Source: an uncultured Eubacterium sp. (GTDB taxonomy: Bacteria; Bacillota; Clostridia; Oscillospirales; Acutalibacteraceae). From it: a stretch of DNA of 64,000 bases. The stretch lies in the NCBI GenBank assembly GCA_900542875.1, contig UQPH01000001.1:62001-126000 (forward strand), in the 5' to 3' direction. Positions within the stretch are counted from its first letter, which is position 1, and each line of letters starts with the position of its first letter. Below are positions 36,405-43,864 of the stretch, in pieces. The translations under genes and the position numbers were made by a program. The notes beneath the pieces were generated by a model. It was not told the DNA's origin and made no database searches. It was given only the letters and a program-made list of their open reading frames with translations.

Positions 36405-36497
36405 ATGAAATACACAAAGCCAGTAGCAGAACTCCAGAAGTTCGAATCAGCTGATGTTGTTACAACATCTGTAATTGAAACTCCAGACGTTGAATAA
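36405..36497 (+). CDS. 30-residue peptide of unknown function
   Basis: A very short gene with a strong ribosome site (GGGGGTG, eight bases before ATG) and its own terminator 15 bases after the stop. The peptide is MKYTKPVAELQKFESADVV, then TTSVIETPDVE. It is basic at the start, amphipathic in the middle and acidic at the end, with no signal peptide and no Cys. Comparable tiny clostridial peptides with a Y-x-x-P start and a D-V-x-T-T-S core exist as I recall; their role is unknown. It follows the surface-protein genes and precedes an ATP-grasp gene. It could be a leader peptide, a small regulator or a modified-peptide precursor, and the sequence does not decide. Confidence 0.6.
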   Translation: MKYTKPVAELQKFESADVVTTSVIETPDVE

Positions 36498-36511
36498 TGT
36501 ACTTAAGGATT

Positions 36512-36545
36512 GGGATTGGGGTGTTCTCCAATCCCTTTTCTTTTA
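36512..36545 (+). terminator. Intrinsic terminator directly after the 30-residue peptide gene
   Basis: GGGATTGG and CCAATCCC form a perfect 8-bp stem with an 8-base loop, followed by TTTTCTTTT. It separates the peptide gene from the ATP-grasp gene 23 bases later, which needs read-through or a promoter I do not see. Confidence 0.88.
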
Positions 36546-36567
36546 TCAAAAACAAAGAAGGATTGTT

Positions 36568-37527
36568 ATGAACAGTAAATTAAGTTGTATTAGGTTATTG
36601 AATACTATTCTTGAGCATAATTATATTCCGCGTTTTAGTCTTACAGATCACCAACGAGTCCAACTGCTAAAATATCATTATAAACTTAAAACAGGAAGAA
36701 ATCTAAACATGAAAGATCCAAAGAGATTTTCAGAGAAAATCATTTGGTATATGAATTATTTTGATAGTCCGGAATTGGCAGATATACTATGTAAGATTAA
36801 ATTTAAGAATTATGTTAAGGAAAAGTTGGGAAATGGCTATACGGCAAAGTTATATGCAGTGTGGGACGATATTGATGATATAAATTTTGACAATCTGCCA
36901 AATAGTTTTGTTTTGAAATCTAATTGTAGCTCTTTTGGAAATAATATAATTTTTATTGATAATAAAGAAAATGTTGACATTGAGCAAATCAAAAAAGAAG
37001 TTTTGCCATTTTTAGATTTCAAAAACACTGCTGTTAATGCATTTCCTAGAGGATATTATAAGGTGACTCCTAAAATCTTTGCTGAAGAGATTATTGGCGA
37101 TGCACATAATCAACCTGTCGATTATAAGATCTTTTGTTTTGACGGCGTACCAACATATGCCTATTCTGCATTTGAACATTTTAGCGATGGCAAAGCTCAA
37201 AGTTCAAAAATAGCATTTTATGATATGGAATGGAACCAACTGCCTGTTAAATATAAACAATCTGAAACAATTTCGGTGCCTGTACCAAAACATTTTGAAG
37301 AAATGAAAAAAATATCATCTGTTTTGTCAAAGGGATTTCCTTTTGTAAGAATAGATTTTTATGAAACAGACAATAAAGTTTATGTGGGTGAAATGACGTT
37401 TTATTCCGGAGGGTTTTCTAATTCATTTACTCCGGATGCTTTCGATTTTGAATTAGGCTCAAAATTTGTGTTACCACCAAAACAAAAATTTAAGAGAATT
37501 AAGAGAAAAGATTTAATCGGTAAATAA
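36568..37527 (+). CDS. TupA-like ATP-grasp protein
   Basis: A 319-residue member of the TupA-like ATP-grasp family, named after a protein for teichuronopeptide synthesis, that typically ligates amino acids or sugars to surface polymers using ATP. Visible landmarks are DPKRFSEKIIWY near residues 45-56, FVLKSNCSSFGNNII near 112-126, QPVDYKIFCFDGVP near 187-200, and FPFVRIDFYETDNKVYVGEM near 258-277, carrying the Asp/Glu metal site. The ATG at 36568 follows AAGAAGGA. It is preceded by the peptide-gene terminator, and its 3' end shares a bidirectional terminator with the methyltransferase. Attachment to a surface polymer would fit the neighbouring surface proteins, but the substrate is not visible. 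Confidence 0.82.
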   Translation: MNSKLSCIRLLNTILEHNYIPRFSLTDHQRVQLLKYHYKLKTGRNLNMKDPKRFSEKIIWYMNYFDSPELADILCKIKFKNYVKEKLGNGYTAKLYAVWDDIDDINFDNLPNSFVLKSNCSSFGNNIIFIDNKENVDIEQIKKEVLPFLDFKNTAVNAFPRGYYKVTPKIFAEEIIGDAHNQPVDYKIFCFDGVPTYAYSAFEHFSDGKAQSSKIAFYDMEWNQLPVKYKQSETISVPVPKHFEEMKKISSVLSKGFPFVRIDFYETDNKVYVGEMTFYSGGFSNSFTPDAFDFELGSKFVLPPKQKFKRIKRKDLIGK

Positions 37528-37571
37528 GAAACAGCCTCACCGTCAAATTAACTTGACGATGAGGCTGTTTC
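37528..37571. terminator. Bidirectional terminator between convergent ATP-grasp and methyltransferase genes
   Basis: GAAACAGCCTCA pairs with TGAGGCTGTTTC; inside it CGTCAA pairs with TTGACG. Convergent genes end on either side. Confidence 0.88.
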
Positions 37572-37580
37572 CTGTCTATA

Positions 37581-38264
37581 TTACTTTTTTTTCGGATCGT
37601 ATGTCCAAACGGAATATCTAACCGGATAGTAGCTATATGCGAGAGGACCTTTTTTGAAGAGGATTTCTTGCTTATGCATAGTCCATTGCGGGTCGTCTTT
37701 AACATATTTAGCCATATAGTTATCAACATACAAGATAACGGTGACCGGGTGAGTGATGCCTTTCTTGAGCTTATTCAAAAACTCAACATACATTTCTTCG
37801 AGGAATGGTCTGCAAAGCATAATGACGGTATATTCGTCATAATTTTGCTTGAATGCATCTCCTGCATAAATTGTAATGTTGTCGTATCTTTTTGCCCAAT
37901 CTTCAGCGTACGCCGCAACATCGGGATTAAGTTCTATTCCATAAAGCTGTCCCGGGAATTTTATTCTTTTCATTTCTGCCAGGATTCTGCCCTTGCCGCA
38001 TCCTACATCAATGAACTTGTCGTCCTTGCTGAAGTTCATTCCCTTAAATACTTCGTCAAGCGCCCAATATCTTGCGGATTCGCTTCCGGTCGCCTGCAAA
38101 ACTTTTCTGTCAACAGAGCCGACATACTTAGTAAGTGATTTTCCACAAATTTTCATATCTTTTGCCATATCAAAAGCAGTTGCAATTTGACCTGAAAGTT
38201 TCCTATAAAGATGGCCTGCTTTTGTTTTTGAGTACCATGAATTGTTGAATTCGTTAAATGTCAT
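37581..38264 (-). CDS. Class I SAM-dependent methyltransferase
   Basis: A 227-residue protein with a Rossmann methyltransferase core. The SAM-binding motif I is FIDVGCGKGRILAEM near residues 79-93, the acidic motif II is LYGIELNPDVA near 100-110, and the ITIYAGDAF segment provides motif III. The N-terminal 70 residues are helical and carry no known domain. The substrate cannot be inferred. The ATG at 38264 follows AAGGTGAT. It is in the same direction as the FGGY kinase upstream but is separated from it by a hairpin (38287-38323), so it may be expressed independently. Confidence 0.8.
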   Translation of the reverse strand: MTFNEFNNSWYSKTKAGHLYRKLSGQIATAFDMAKDMKICGKSLTKYVGSVDRKVLQATGSESARYWALDEVFKGMNFSKDDKFIDVGCGKGRILAEMKRIKFPGQLYGIELNPDVAAYAEDWAKRYDNITIYAGDAFKQNYDEYTVIMLCRPFLEEMYVEFLNKLKKGITHPVTVILYVDNYMAKYVKDDPQWTMHKQEILFKKGPLAYSYYPVRYSVWTYDPKKK

Positions 38265-38286
38265 TTTATCACCTTAATAATATTCA

Positions 38287-38323
38287 GGCAACAAGGCTTG
38301 AGCGTTTGCTTGACCCTGTTGCC
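38287..38323 (-). terminator. Hairpin after the FGGY kinase gene
   Basis: GGCAACAGGG and CCTTGTTGCC (minus strand) pair with one mismatch around a long loop. Only a weak T-rich stretch (TGAATATTATT) follows, so termination may be partial. Confidence 0.5.
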
Positions 38324-38349
38324 CGATTTATTTTATGTTATGTTTTATA

Positions 38350-39972
38350 TCAGCCGTTTAGAATTTCAAAATTCTTTTTATTGCACTTATATAAATTCTT
38401 GAATACTTCAAAATTGCGGTCGTAGACTGCTTTATTTGCCTTGTTCGGATGATATGTAATCTTAGCCGGGATGAGCTTTTTAACATCGGTCATCGACGGA
38501 ATCATACCTGTGCCGACTGCGATACAAGCCGCTGCGCCTACTGCACCGATATTCTGCGGTGAGTCAACAACTTCAACATCACGCTGAAGAATGTCTGAGA
38601 GAATCTGGCAGGTTGCAGCACCGAGCGCACCGCCGCCGCAAAAACGAACTGCATTTGATTTTTTATATTTAGCAACTTTTTGCTCTTGTCTTTCAAGCAT
38701 CCATCTCATATGGAAGCAGACGCCCTCGACAACCGCTCTGATAAGTTCTGTTTTTCCTGTTTCAAGGTGAATGTTAAAGAACATACCTGCGGCGTTCGGG
38801 TCCTCAAACGGGCAACGGTTGCCGTGAAGCCACGGTGTAAACACAACGCCGTCTGCACCGGGATTTGCTCTTTCGATAACTTCCTCGAGATAATCGTAAA
38901 GGTTGAAACTTTCTTCCTCGAGGTCGTCTTTTTTGTGGCCGTACTTTTTAAGAAATACGCCGATTTCGTCAAGAGCAAGGTGATCCTTTACCCAGCCCAC
39001 ACATTTATTGGAGGTTTCGAGTTCGGCAAAATAGTTATATGTCTCGGGGTTTGCGCCGACGATTGCCGCCATCATTGCACCCGCATCAACAAGCTGTTCG
39101 GGAACAACTGTTCCTACCCAGCCCGATGTGCCCGAATAAATATGGGTGTCGCCGATTTCCGTTGCGCCTGCGCCGACGCCGATAAGAGAAGCGTCTCCGC
39201 CGCCGCCGTAAACAGCAGTACCCTCTGCCAGGCCGAGTTCCTTAGCCGCCTGAGCGGTAACTTCGCCGACCTTTTCCGTGCTGGCTTTGATTACAGGCAT
39301 ATGCTCGATATTAACGCCTACCATATCGCAAATCGGCTTGCACCATCCTTCGTGTCCCTTGCGGGTGTCATAAAGAAGTGTGCCGAATGCCGAGTCGTTT
39401 GTCATAACAAACTCGCCGCTGCAACGCAAAATCATATATTCTTTTACATCAAGCCACTTGTAAATTCTTTTGAAGTTCTCCGGCTCATGAGCCTCAACCC
39501 ATTTGTACTTCCAAATCGGGTCCTTAACGGAAGAAGAAACGGCGCCCGTGTACTTAAGATATTTAAGCAGTTTTGTAACCTCCGCACCGGCTACCTGAAC
39601 ACCGTGGGCAATGCCCTTTTTGATTTCTTCTCTTGCTCTCTGGTCCATATATGTCATTGGACGGCGAATGCATTTGCCCTGTTTATCAACAAGTACAAGA
39701 CCCTGCATTGCAGAGCAGAAACTGATACCCTCAATCTGCTCTTTTTTAATTTTCTTGCATTTCTTGAAAACTTCCTTGGTTGTTACGCACATAGCGTTCC
39801 ACCATTCGTCTGCGTCTTGCTCGCTTCCGCCCTTTACGCCGGTTTCCTCATCGACATAAAGACCGTAGCCTTCGGTGGCAGACGCAAGGATTTTCATTTC
39901 CTTGTCGATTTCGATAAGGCAGGTTTTAATGCCCGTTGTACCGATATCATAGGTAATTACATATTTGCTCAT
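38350..39972 (-). CDS. FGGY-family carbohydrate kinase, xylulokinase-like
   Basis: A 540-residue sugar or polyol kinase. The N-terminal actin-fold signature is DIGTTGIKTCLIE, the catalytic Asp lies in TYMDQRAREE, and the second lobe carries the phosphate loop IYSGTSGWVG near residue 280 and RFCGGGALGAATCQIL near 448-463. FGGY kinases act on xylulose, ribulose, fuculose, rhamnulose, glycerol or erythritol. The length and TSGW loop are nearest xylulokinase-type, but the substrate is not certain. It lies 30 bases downstream of the TetR gene and probably shares its transcript. The aminotransferase-aldolase pair is expressed divergently, so the product of this kinase may be split by that aldolase. 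Confidence 0.85.
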   Translation of the reverse strand: MSKYVITYDIGTTGIKTCLIEIDKEMKILASATEGYGLYVDEETGVKGGSEQDADEWWNAMCVTTKEVFKKCKKIKKEQIEGISFCSAMQGLVLVDKQGKCIRRPMTYMDQRAREEIKKGIAHGVQVAGAEVTKLLKYLKYTGAVSSSVKDPIWKYKWVEAHEPENFKRIYKWLDVKEYMILRCSGEFVMTNDSAFGTLLYDTRKGHEGWCKPICDMVGVNIEHMPVIKASTEKVGEVTAQAAKELGLAEGTAVYGGGGDASLIGVGAGATEIGDTHIYSGTSGWVGTVVPEQLVDAGAMMAAIVGANPETYNYFAELETSNKCVGWVKDHLALDEIGVFLKKYGHKKDDLEEESFNLYDYLEEVIERANPGADGVVFTPWLHGNRCPFEDPNAAGMFFNIHLETGKTELIRAVVEGVCFHMRWMLERQEQKVAKYKKSNAVRFCGGGALGAATCQILSDILQRDVEVVDSPQNIGAVGAAACIAVGTGMIPSMTDVKKLIPAKITYHPNKANKAVYDRNFEVFKNLYKCNKKNFEILNG

Positions 39973-40002
39973 ATTTTCCTCCTAAAGACAGAACAATCTG
40001 TT

Positions 40003-40662
40003 TTATTTTTCAAATGTAAATGCCGACTCTATGAATTTGAGAAGTTGGCGAACGATTTGGTCCTCGTCCATCTCTTCTACATCGACACCCGTGTAGAGCT
40101 TAAATCTGCTTTTGTAATAGTCGCAGGTGTAGCTGAACTGAAGTGAGGTCAGCAGGTTATCAAGAAAGAATGCGAAAAGTCTCGGGTCCAAATCCTGTCG
40201 GACATCTCCGCTTTTGAGCGAATCGGTTATGCACTTAATGTACTTTCGTGCCGTATTTGCTTCGATTTCGCTCGCAAATTCGACAGCCTTTGCCGAGTCA
40301 CGCTGAGAGGTTATCTCATTGTAAAGTTTTATATAGTTTTCGTTTTTGCTGCTCAGGCGGCAGATTGCCCTGATAAGGTGCTCCGCTTTGATAAGCAGTT
40401 TATCATTGCTTTTAAGAATGTCATCGATTGTTTTATCGAGAATGGACATTCCTCTTTGCAGGCAGGTGAAGAACAAGTCCTCTTTTGTGTTAAAATACTT
40501 ATACATTAAACCGATGCTTATGCCCGCATTTTTTGCAATAACATTTATGTTTGCGTTTTCGTATCCTTTTGAGGCGAATTCCTCAATCCCTACCTCAAGT
40601 ATTTTCTCTTTTCTTTCTTCCGAGGCTCTCTCAAAAGCCTCCTTGTATCGTTTCTCATTCAT
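40003..40662 (-). CDS. TetR-family transcriptional repressor
   Basis: A 219-residue regulator. The N-terminal helix-turn-helix includes IEEFASKGYENANINVIAKN and AGISIGLMYKYFNTKEDLF (about residues 23-62). The remaining residues form the all-helical ligand and dimer domain. I start at ATG 40662 (MNEKRYKEAFE); an upstream ATG at 40698 would add twelve residues, and neither has a strong ribosome site. It is transcribed divergently from the aminotransferase gene with three palindromes in the intergenic region, so it most likely represses that gene and its own unit until a pathway intermediate binds. Confidence 0.85.
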   Translation of the reverse strand: MNEKRYKEAFERASEERKEKILEVGIEEFASKGYENANINVIAKNAGISIGLMYKYFNTKEDLFFTCLQRGMSILDKTIDDILKSNDKLLIKAEHLIRAICRLSSKNENYIKLYNEITSQRDSAKAVEFASEIEANTARKYIKCITDSLKSGDVRQDLDPRLFAFFLDNLLTSLQFSYTCDYYKSRFKLYTGVDVEEMDEDQIVRQLLKFIESAFTFEK

Positions 40663-40753
40663 ATCATTTTTTGATTTTTGTAGTCTTGCACAAAGCATAA
40701 CGCTTTCGTTTGTGCAAATGAGCCAAAATCCCCTTCGGTGAGTATAAATTCAC

Positions 40754-40772
40754 TAATGGTATAGTACCATTA
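40754..40772. promoter_or_regulatory. Perfect 19-base palindrome, candidate operator
   Basis: TAATGGTA-TAG-TACCATTA, a perfect 8-bp inverted repeat around three bases, about 90 bases upstream of the TetR coding start. Its sequence differs from the tandem palindromes near the opposite gene, so it may serve autoregulation or another regulator. Confidence 0.6.
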
Positions 40773-40820
40773 TTTTACCTATAATGCAACTAAAATAACT
40801 AAAATTTTAACGATTTCAAG

Positions 40821-40848
40821 TTGACAAATCGGTAAAATGTGATATACT
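40821..40848 (+). promoter_or_regulatory. Promoter of the aminotransferase-aldolase operon
   Basis: TTGACA at 40821-40826, 16-base spacer, TATACT at 40843-40848. Confidence 0.75.
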
Positions 40849-40863
40849 TAAATTGCAAATAGT

Positions 40864-40879
40864 GTGAGCACTCGCTCAC
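40864..40879. promoter_or_regulatory. Operator 1: GTGAGC-ACTC-GCTCAC
   Basis: Perfect 6-bp inverted repeat, 16 bases after the -10, on top of or just past the likely transcription start. It shares TGAG-N6-CTCA with operator 2. A repressor bound here would block transcription. Confidence 0.75.
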
Positions 40880-40888
40880 TAAATATAA

Positions 40889-40906
40889 AGTGAGTCGTCG
40901 CTCACT
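40889..40906. promoter_or_regulatory. Operator 2: AGTGAG-TCGTCG-CTCACT
   Basis: Second palindrome, its centre 26 bases downstream of the centre of operator 1. Both contain TGAG-N6-CTCA and are a likely tandem TetR site. Confidence 0.75.
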
Positions 40907-40930
40907 ATAAAATCTAAGGAGGAATATATA

Positions 40931-42415
40931 ATGGATACAAGATTCGCTATTACAGAGTATCCTAACGCTGCTGCTCTTACGGCAGAGCTTGATGCACTCA
41001 TCAAAAAACCAATTTATTCAATCAACAGAGCTGCTCTTAAAGAGTATGAGGAGGAGTATTTCGAGAAGAAGTGCGCCAAGTCAAAGGAAATGATTACAGA
41101 GGCTAAGAATGTAATTCCGGGCGGCGTTCAGCACAATCTTGCGTTCAATTATCCTTTCCCAATCGTTATGACAAAGGCTAAGGGCAATAAACTTTACGAT
41201 ATCGACGGAAATGAATATTTCGACTTCCTTCAGGCAGGCGGTCCTACAATCATCGGCTCTAACGATGATGTAGTTAAGGAAAAGGTTAAGGAACTTCTTG
41301 ACGATTGCGGTCCTTCAACAGGTTTGTTCCACCCTTATGAGTATAAACTCGCAAAGAAGATCAGCGAGTGCGTTCCCTCGGTAGAAATGTTCCGTATGCT
41401 CGGCTCAGGTACAGAGGCTTGTATGTGTGCTGTTCGTGTTGCTCGTCTTGCAACAGGTCATAAGAATATTATTAAGATGGGCGGTGCTTACCACGGTTGG
41501 TCAGACCAGCTAGCTTGGGGTATGCGTGTACCGGGTACTCTTAACCTTCAGTCACACGGCGTTCCTATGTTCGTATTTAAGCACACTCAGGAGTTCTTCC
41601 CTAATGACCTTAAGGATCTCGAGAAGAAACTCATCATCAATAAATTCCGTGGCGGTACAGCCGCAGTATTCATCGAACCGTGCGGACCCGAGTCGGCAAC
41701 CCGTCCGGTAGATAAGGACTTCCCTAAGGGCGTTCAGGCTCTTTGCCGTAAGTATGGTGCTCTGCTTGTTTGTGACGAGGTTGTTACAGGCTTCCGTATC
41801 GGTATTTCCGGTGCACAGGGTTACTACGGTATCGATCCCGATATTACTATCTTTGGTAAGATTATCGCAGGCGGCTATCCGGGCGCAGGCGGAATCGGCG
41901 GCCACAGAGAAGTTATGAAGTATCTCGGCGCCGGTCTTGATAAGGCTGAGGGCAAGAAAATTCATAAGGCTATGTGCGGCGGCACAATGGCGGCTACACC
42001 TATTTCTTGCTGTGCAGGTTATACAGTAATTTGCGAAATCGAGAAGAGAAACGCTTGCCAGGTTGCAGGTCAGATGGCTGACAGACTTGTTAAGGGTATT
42101 AACGAGTCCATTAAGAAGTACGACCTTCCGTTCGTATGCTACAATGTGGGTTCTATCTGCCAGCTTCATACTGTTGCTACAATGCACTTCAGAATTAACT
42201 GGAAGAAGCCTTGGACTATTCCGTCGGTTCTTAAAGAAACAGGCATCCGCCAGACAGAGATGCAGTATATGGGTGCCGCTTATATGGCAGAGGGTCTTGT
42301 TACTCTTGCAGGCTCCCGTCTCTACACCTCAAGCGCTTATACCGAGGAAGACATCGACGAGTGCATTAAGAGATTCGATAAGGTACTCTCAAAGTGCGAG
42401 AAGATTGATTATTAA
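40931..42415 (+). CDS. Class III PLP-dependent aminotransferase (glutamate-1-semialdehyde aminomutase-like)
   Basis: A 494-residue fold-type I PLP enzyme. The core begins at about residue 55 with VIPGGVQHNL; LGSGTEACMCAVRVARLATG near 156-175 binds the cofactor phosphate; the EVVTGFRIG segment near 281 supplies the PLP Asp region; the Schiff-base lysine is in TIFGKIIAGGYPG near 305-317. The family includes GSA aminomutases and sugar or omega-amino acid aminotransferases. An N-terminal 50-residue extension is present. No heme genes are nearby, while an aldolase follows and an FGGY kinase lies divergently, so a catabolic role on an amino sugar or amino aldehyde is more plausible. The ATG at 40931 follows AAGGAGG. 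Confidence 0.85.
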   Translation: MDTRFAITEYPNAAALTAELDALIKKPIYSINRAALKEYEEEYFEKKCAKSKEMITEAKNVIPGGVQHNLAFNYPFPIVMTKAKGNKLYDIDGNEYFDFLQAGGPTIIGSNDDVVKEKVKELLDDCGPSTGLFHPYEYKLAKKISECVPSVEMFRMLGSGTEACMCAVRVARLATGHKNIIKMGGAYHGWSDQLAWGMRVPGTLNLQSHGVPMFVFKHTQEFFPNDLKDLEKKLIINKFRGGTAAVFIEPCGPESATRPVDKDFPKGVQALCRKYGALLVCDEVVTGFRIGISGAQGYYGIDPDITIFGKIIAGGYPGAGGIGGHREVMKYLGAGLDKAEGKKIHKAMCGGTMAATPISCCAGYTVICEIEKRNACQVAGQMADRLVKGINESIKKYDLPFVCYNVGSICQLHTVATMHFRINWKKPWTIPSVLKETGIRQTEMQYMGAAYMAEGLVTLAGSRLYTSSAYTEEDIDECIKRFDKVLSKCEKIDY

Positions 42416-42430
42416 TTAACGGCATAGAAA

Positions 42431-42453
42431 GGGCGGCTCAACAACCGCCCGTT
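42431..42453 (+). promoter_or_regulatory. Hairpin inside the aminotransferase-aldolase operon
   Basis: GGGCGG and CCGCCC pair around CTCAACAA and are followed by only GTTTG. Its position between the two genes suggests partial attenuation or RNA processing rather than full termination. Confidence 0.5.
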
Positions 42454-42503
42454 TGTCGCTTATAAATCAGATATTAATTTAGGAAAATTAAAAGGGGAAA
42501 ACT

Positions 42504-43718
42504 ATGGCTTACGAAATTGAAGAAGCTAAAAGACTTGTTGTAAAAGCAGGAAAAAGGCTTGTTGAATCCGGACTCATTGCCCGCACATGGGGTAATGTTT
42601 CGGCTCGTATCAGCGATACACAGTTTGTTATTACTCCGTCGGGCAGATCATATGAGGATTTGACCGAGGACGAAATCGTAGTTGTAAATATTGCGGACTG
42701 CTCACATGAGGGCGACATTAAACCGTCCAGCGAAAAGGGAGTTCACGCAGCAGCTTACCGTCACCATCCTACTGTCAATTTTGTTATCCATACTCATCAG
42801 AGAGCGGCTACAATCGTTTCTATTACCGGTATGGATATTACAAATGTTTATAAGGAATACAGAGATGTTTTGGGCGATACCGTTCCTTGTGCAGATTATG
42901 CTATGTCAACTACCGATTCTCTTCGCAAGAAGGTCGAGATGTGCATTATGATGCACCCGAGTTGCCGTGCAATTAATCTTATGCACCACGGCGCACTTGT
43001 TATGGGTGACGATTACGACCACGCTTTTGCACTTGCGGAAAATCTTGAAAAGTGTTGCGAAAAGGTGCTCAAGGACAACTATCTTCGCCACTCATGGGCA
43101 AATAAATACTCTGATGAGGACAGAAGAAACTTCTACCTTGCAAAGCACGAGTCCGGCAAAATGCCTGAGCATATCTGCGACCTCGGCTCATCTGTAAGAA
43201 ACGGCAATACCTTTACTCTTACCGTGGGCGGACAGAGCGTTGATGTTGATATGGAGACAGGTCTCGGTATTAACGGCATTGCTCCTAAGGTTGAGAAGAT
43301 TCACAGAGCAATTTATAAGAATGACAATTGCTCTATGATTCAGCATCTTACAACTCCCGATGTTGTGGCTGTTTCGGCTTCAGGCGATAATATGACGCCT
43401 ATGATTGATGACTTTGCACAAATCGTTGGTCTTGATGTTAAAAATTGTCCGTGGATTGACGGCGATACAGATGAATGCGCTAAGGAAATCGGCAAGTCTA
43501 TTAGCGGCAGAAACGCTGTTCTTGTTGAGGGTAACGGTGCTTTGGTAACCGGTAATAATGAGGGCGATATGCAGGCTCTTGATATTATTATGGATAAGGG
43601 TTGTGCGGCAGTTATCGATTGCGATATATTCAACCGTGCGCACTATGTTCCAAAGGCAGAGTGCTTCCTTATGAGAACCGTATATCTTGCTAAGTATTCA
43701 AAGCAGATTAATAAATAA
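42504..43718 (+). CDS. Tandem class II aldolase/adducin-domain protein
   Basis: A 404-residue protein of two aldolase-like halves. The N-terminal half (residues 1-225) is a complete class II aldolase with the zinc histidines in FVIHTHQRA near 92-100 and LMHHGALVMG near 155-164, as in fuculose- or rhamnulose-phosphate aldolase. The C-terminal half (about 235-404) resembles the same fold (VVAVSASGDNMTPMIDDFAQ, VLVEGNGALVTG, then DMQALDIIMDKGCAAVI) but lacks the His pair, so it is probably non-catalytic. It is the second gene of the operon. The partner kinase and aminotransferase suggest cleavage of a phosphorylated sugar or amino-sugar derivative; the substrate is unknown. A terminator follows. 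Confidence 0.85.
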   Translation: MAYEIEEAKRLVVKAGKRLVESGLIARTWGNVSARISDTQFVITPSGRSYEDLTEDEIVVVNIADCSHEGDIKPSSEKGVHAAAYRHHPTVNFVIHTHQRAATIVSITGMDITNVYKEYRDVLGDTVPCADYAMSTTDSLRKKVEMCIMMHPSCRAINLMHHGALVMGDDYDHAFALAENLEKCCEKVLKDNYLRHSWANKYSDEDRRNFYLAKHESGKMPEHICDLGSSVRNGNTFTLTVGGQSVDVDMETGLGINGIAPKVEKIHRAIYKNDNCSMIQHLTTPDVVAVSASGDNMTPMIDDFAQIVGLDVKNCPWIDGDTDECAKEIGKSISGRNAVLVEGNGALVTGNNEGDMQALDIIMDKGCAAVIDCDIFNRAHYVPKAECFLMRTVYLAKYSKQINK

Positions 43719-43735
43719 TCAGCAAAAATATAATG

Positions 43736-43770
43736 GCGGCTTGGAGTGTTTCCGAGCCGCTTTTTCTTTT
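43736..43770 (+). terminator. Intrinsic terminator of the aminotransferase-aldolase operon
   Basis: GCGGCTTGGA and TCCGAGCCGC pair (one T-G wobble) around GTGTT, followed by TTTTTCTTTT. Confidence 0.9.
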
Positions 43771-43809
43771 GCCGTATTATTTATATTTGTAACAATAAAA
43801 TGTAAAGTT

Positions 43810-43850
43810 AAAGCACTGTCCGATTAGTCTGAACAGTGCTTTATGCTTTA
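43810..43850. terminator. Terminator at the 3' end of galE (convergent region)
   Basis: AAAGCACTGT pairs perfectly with ACAGTGCTTT around a 13-base loop. T-rich sequence flanks it on both strands. Confidence 0.75.
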
Positions 43851-43864
43851 TCGTCTGTCTTAAA

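Noticed and set aside
36405..37527. Graspetide (microviridin-type) gene cluster
   Set aside because: The ATP-grasp resembles TupA-like polymer enzymes, not the graspetide type, the peptide lacks the Thr/Lys-Asp/Glu core repeats, and a terminator separates the genes.
38680..40146. A 488-codon open frame on the plus strand
   Set aside because: It is antisense to the FGGY kinase and part of the TetR gene, has no family signature and is rich in Cys, His and Phe as expected from a reversed coding strand.
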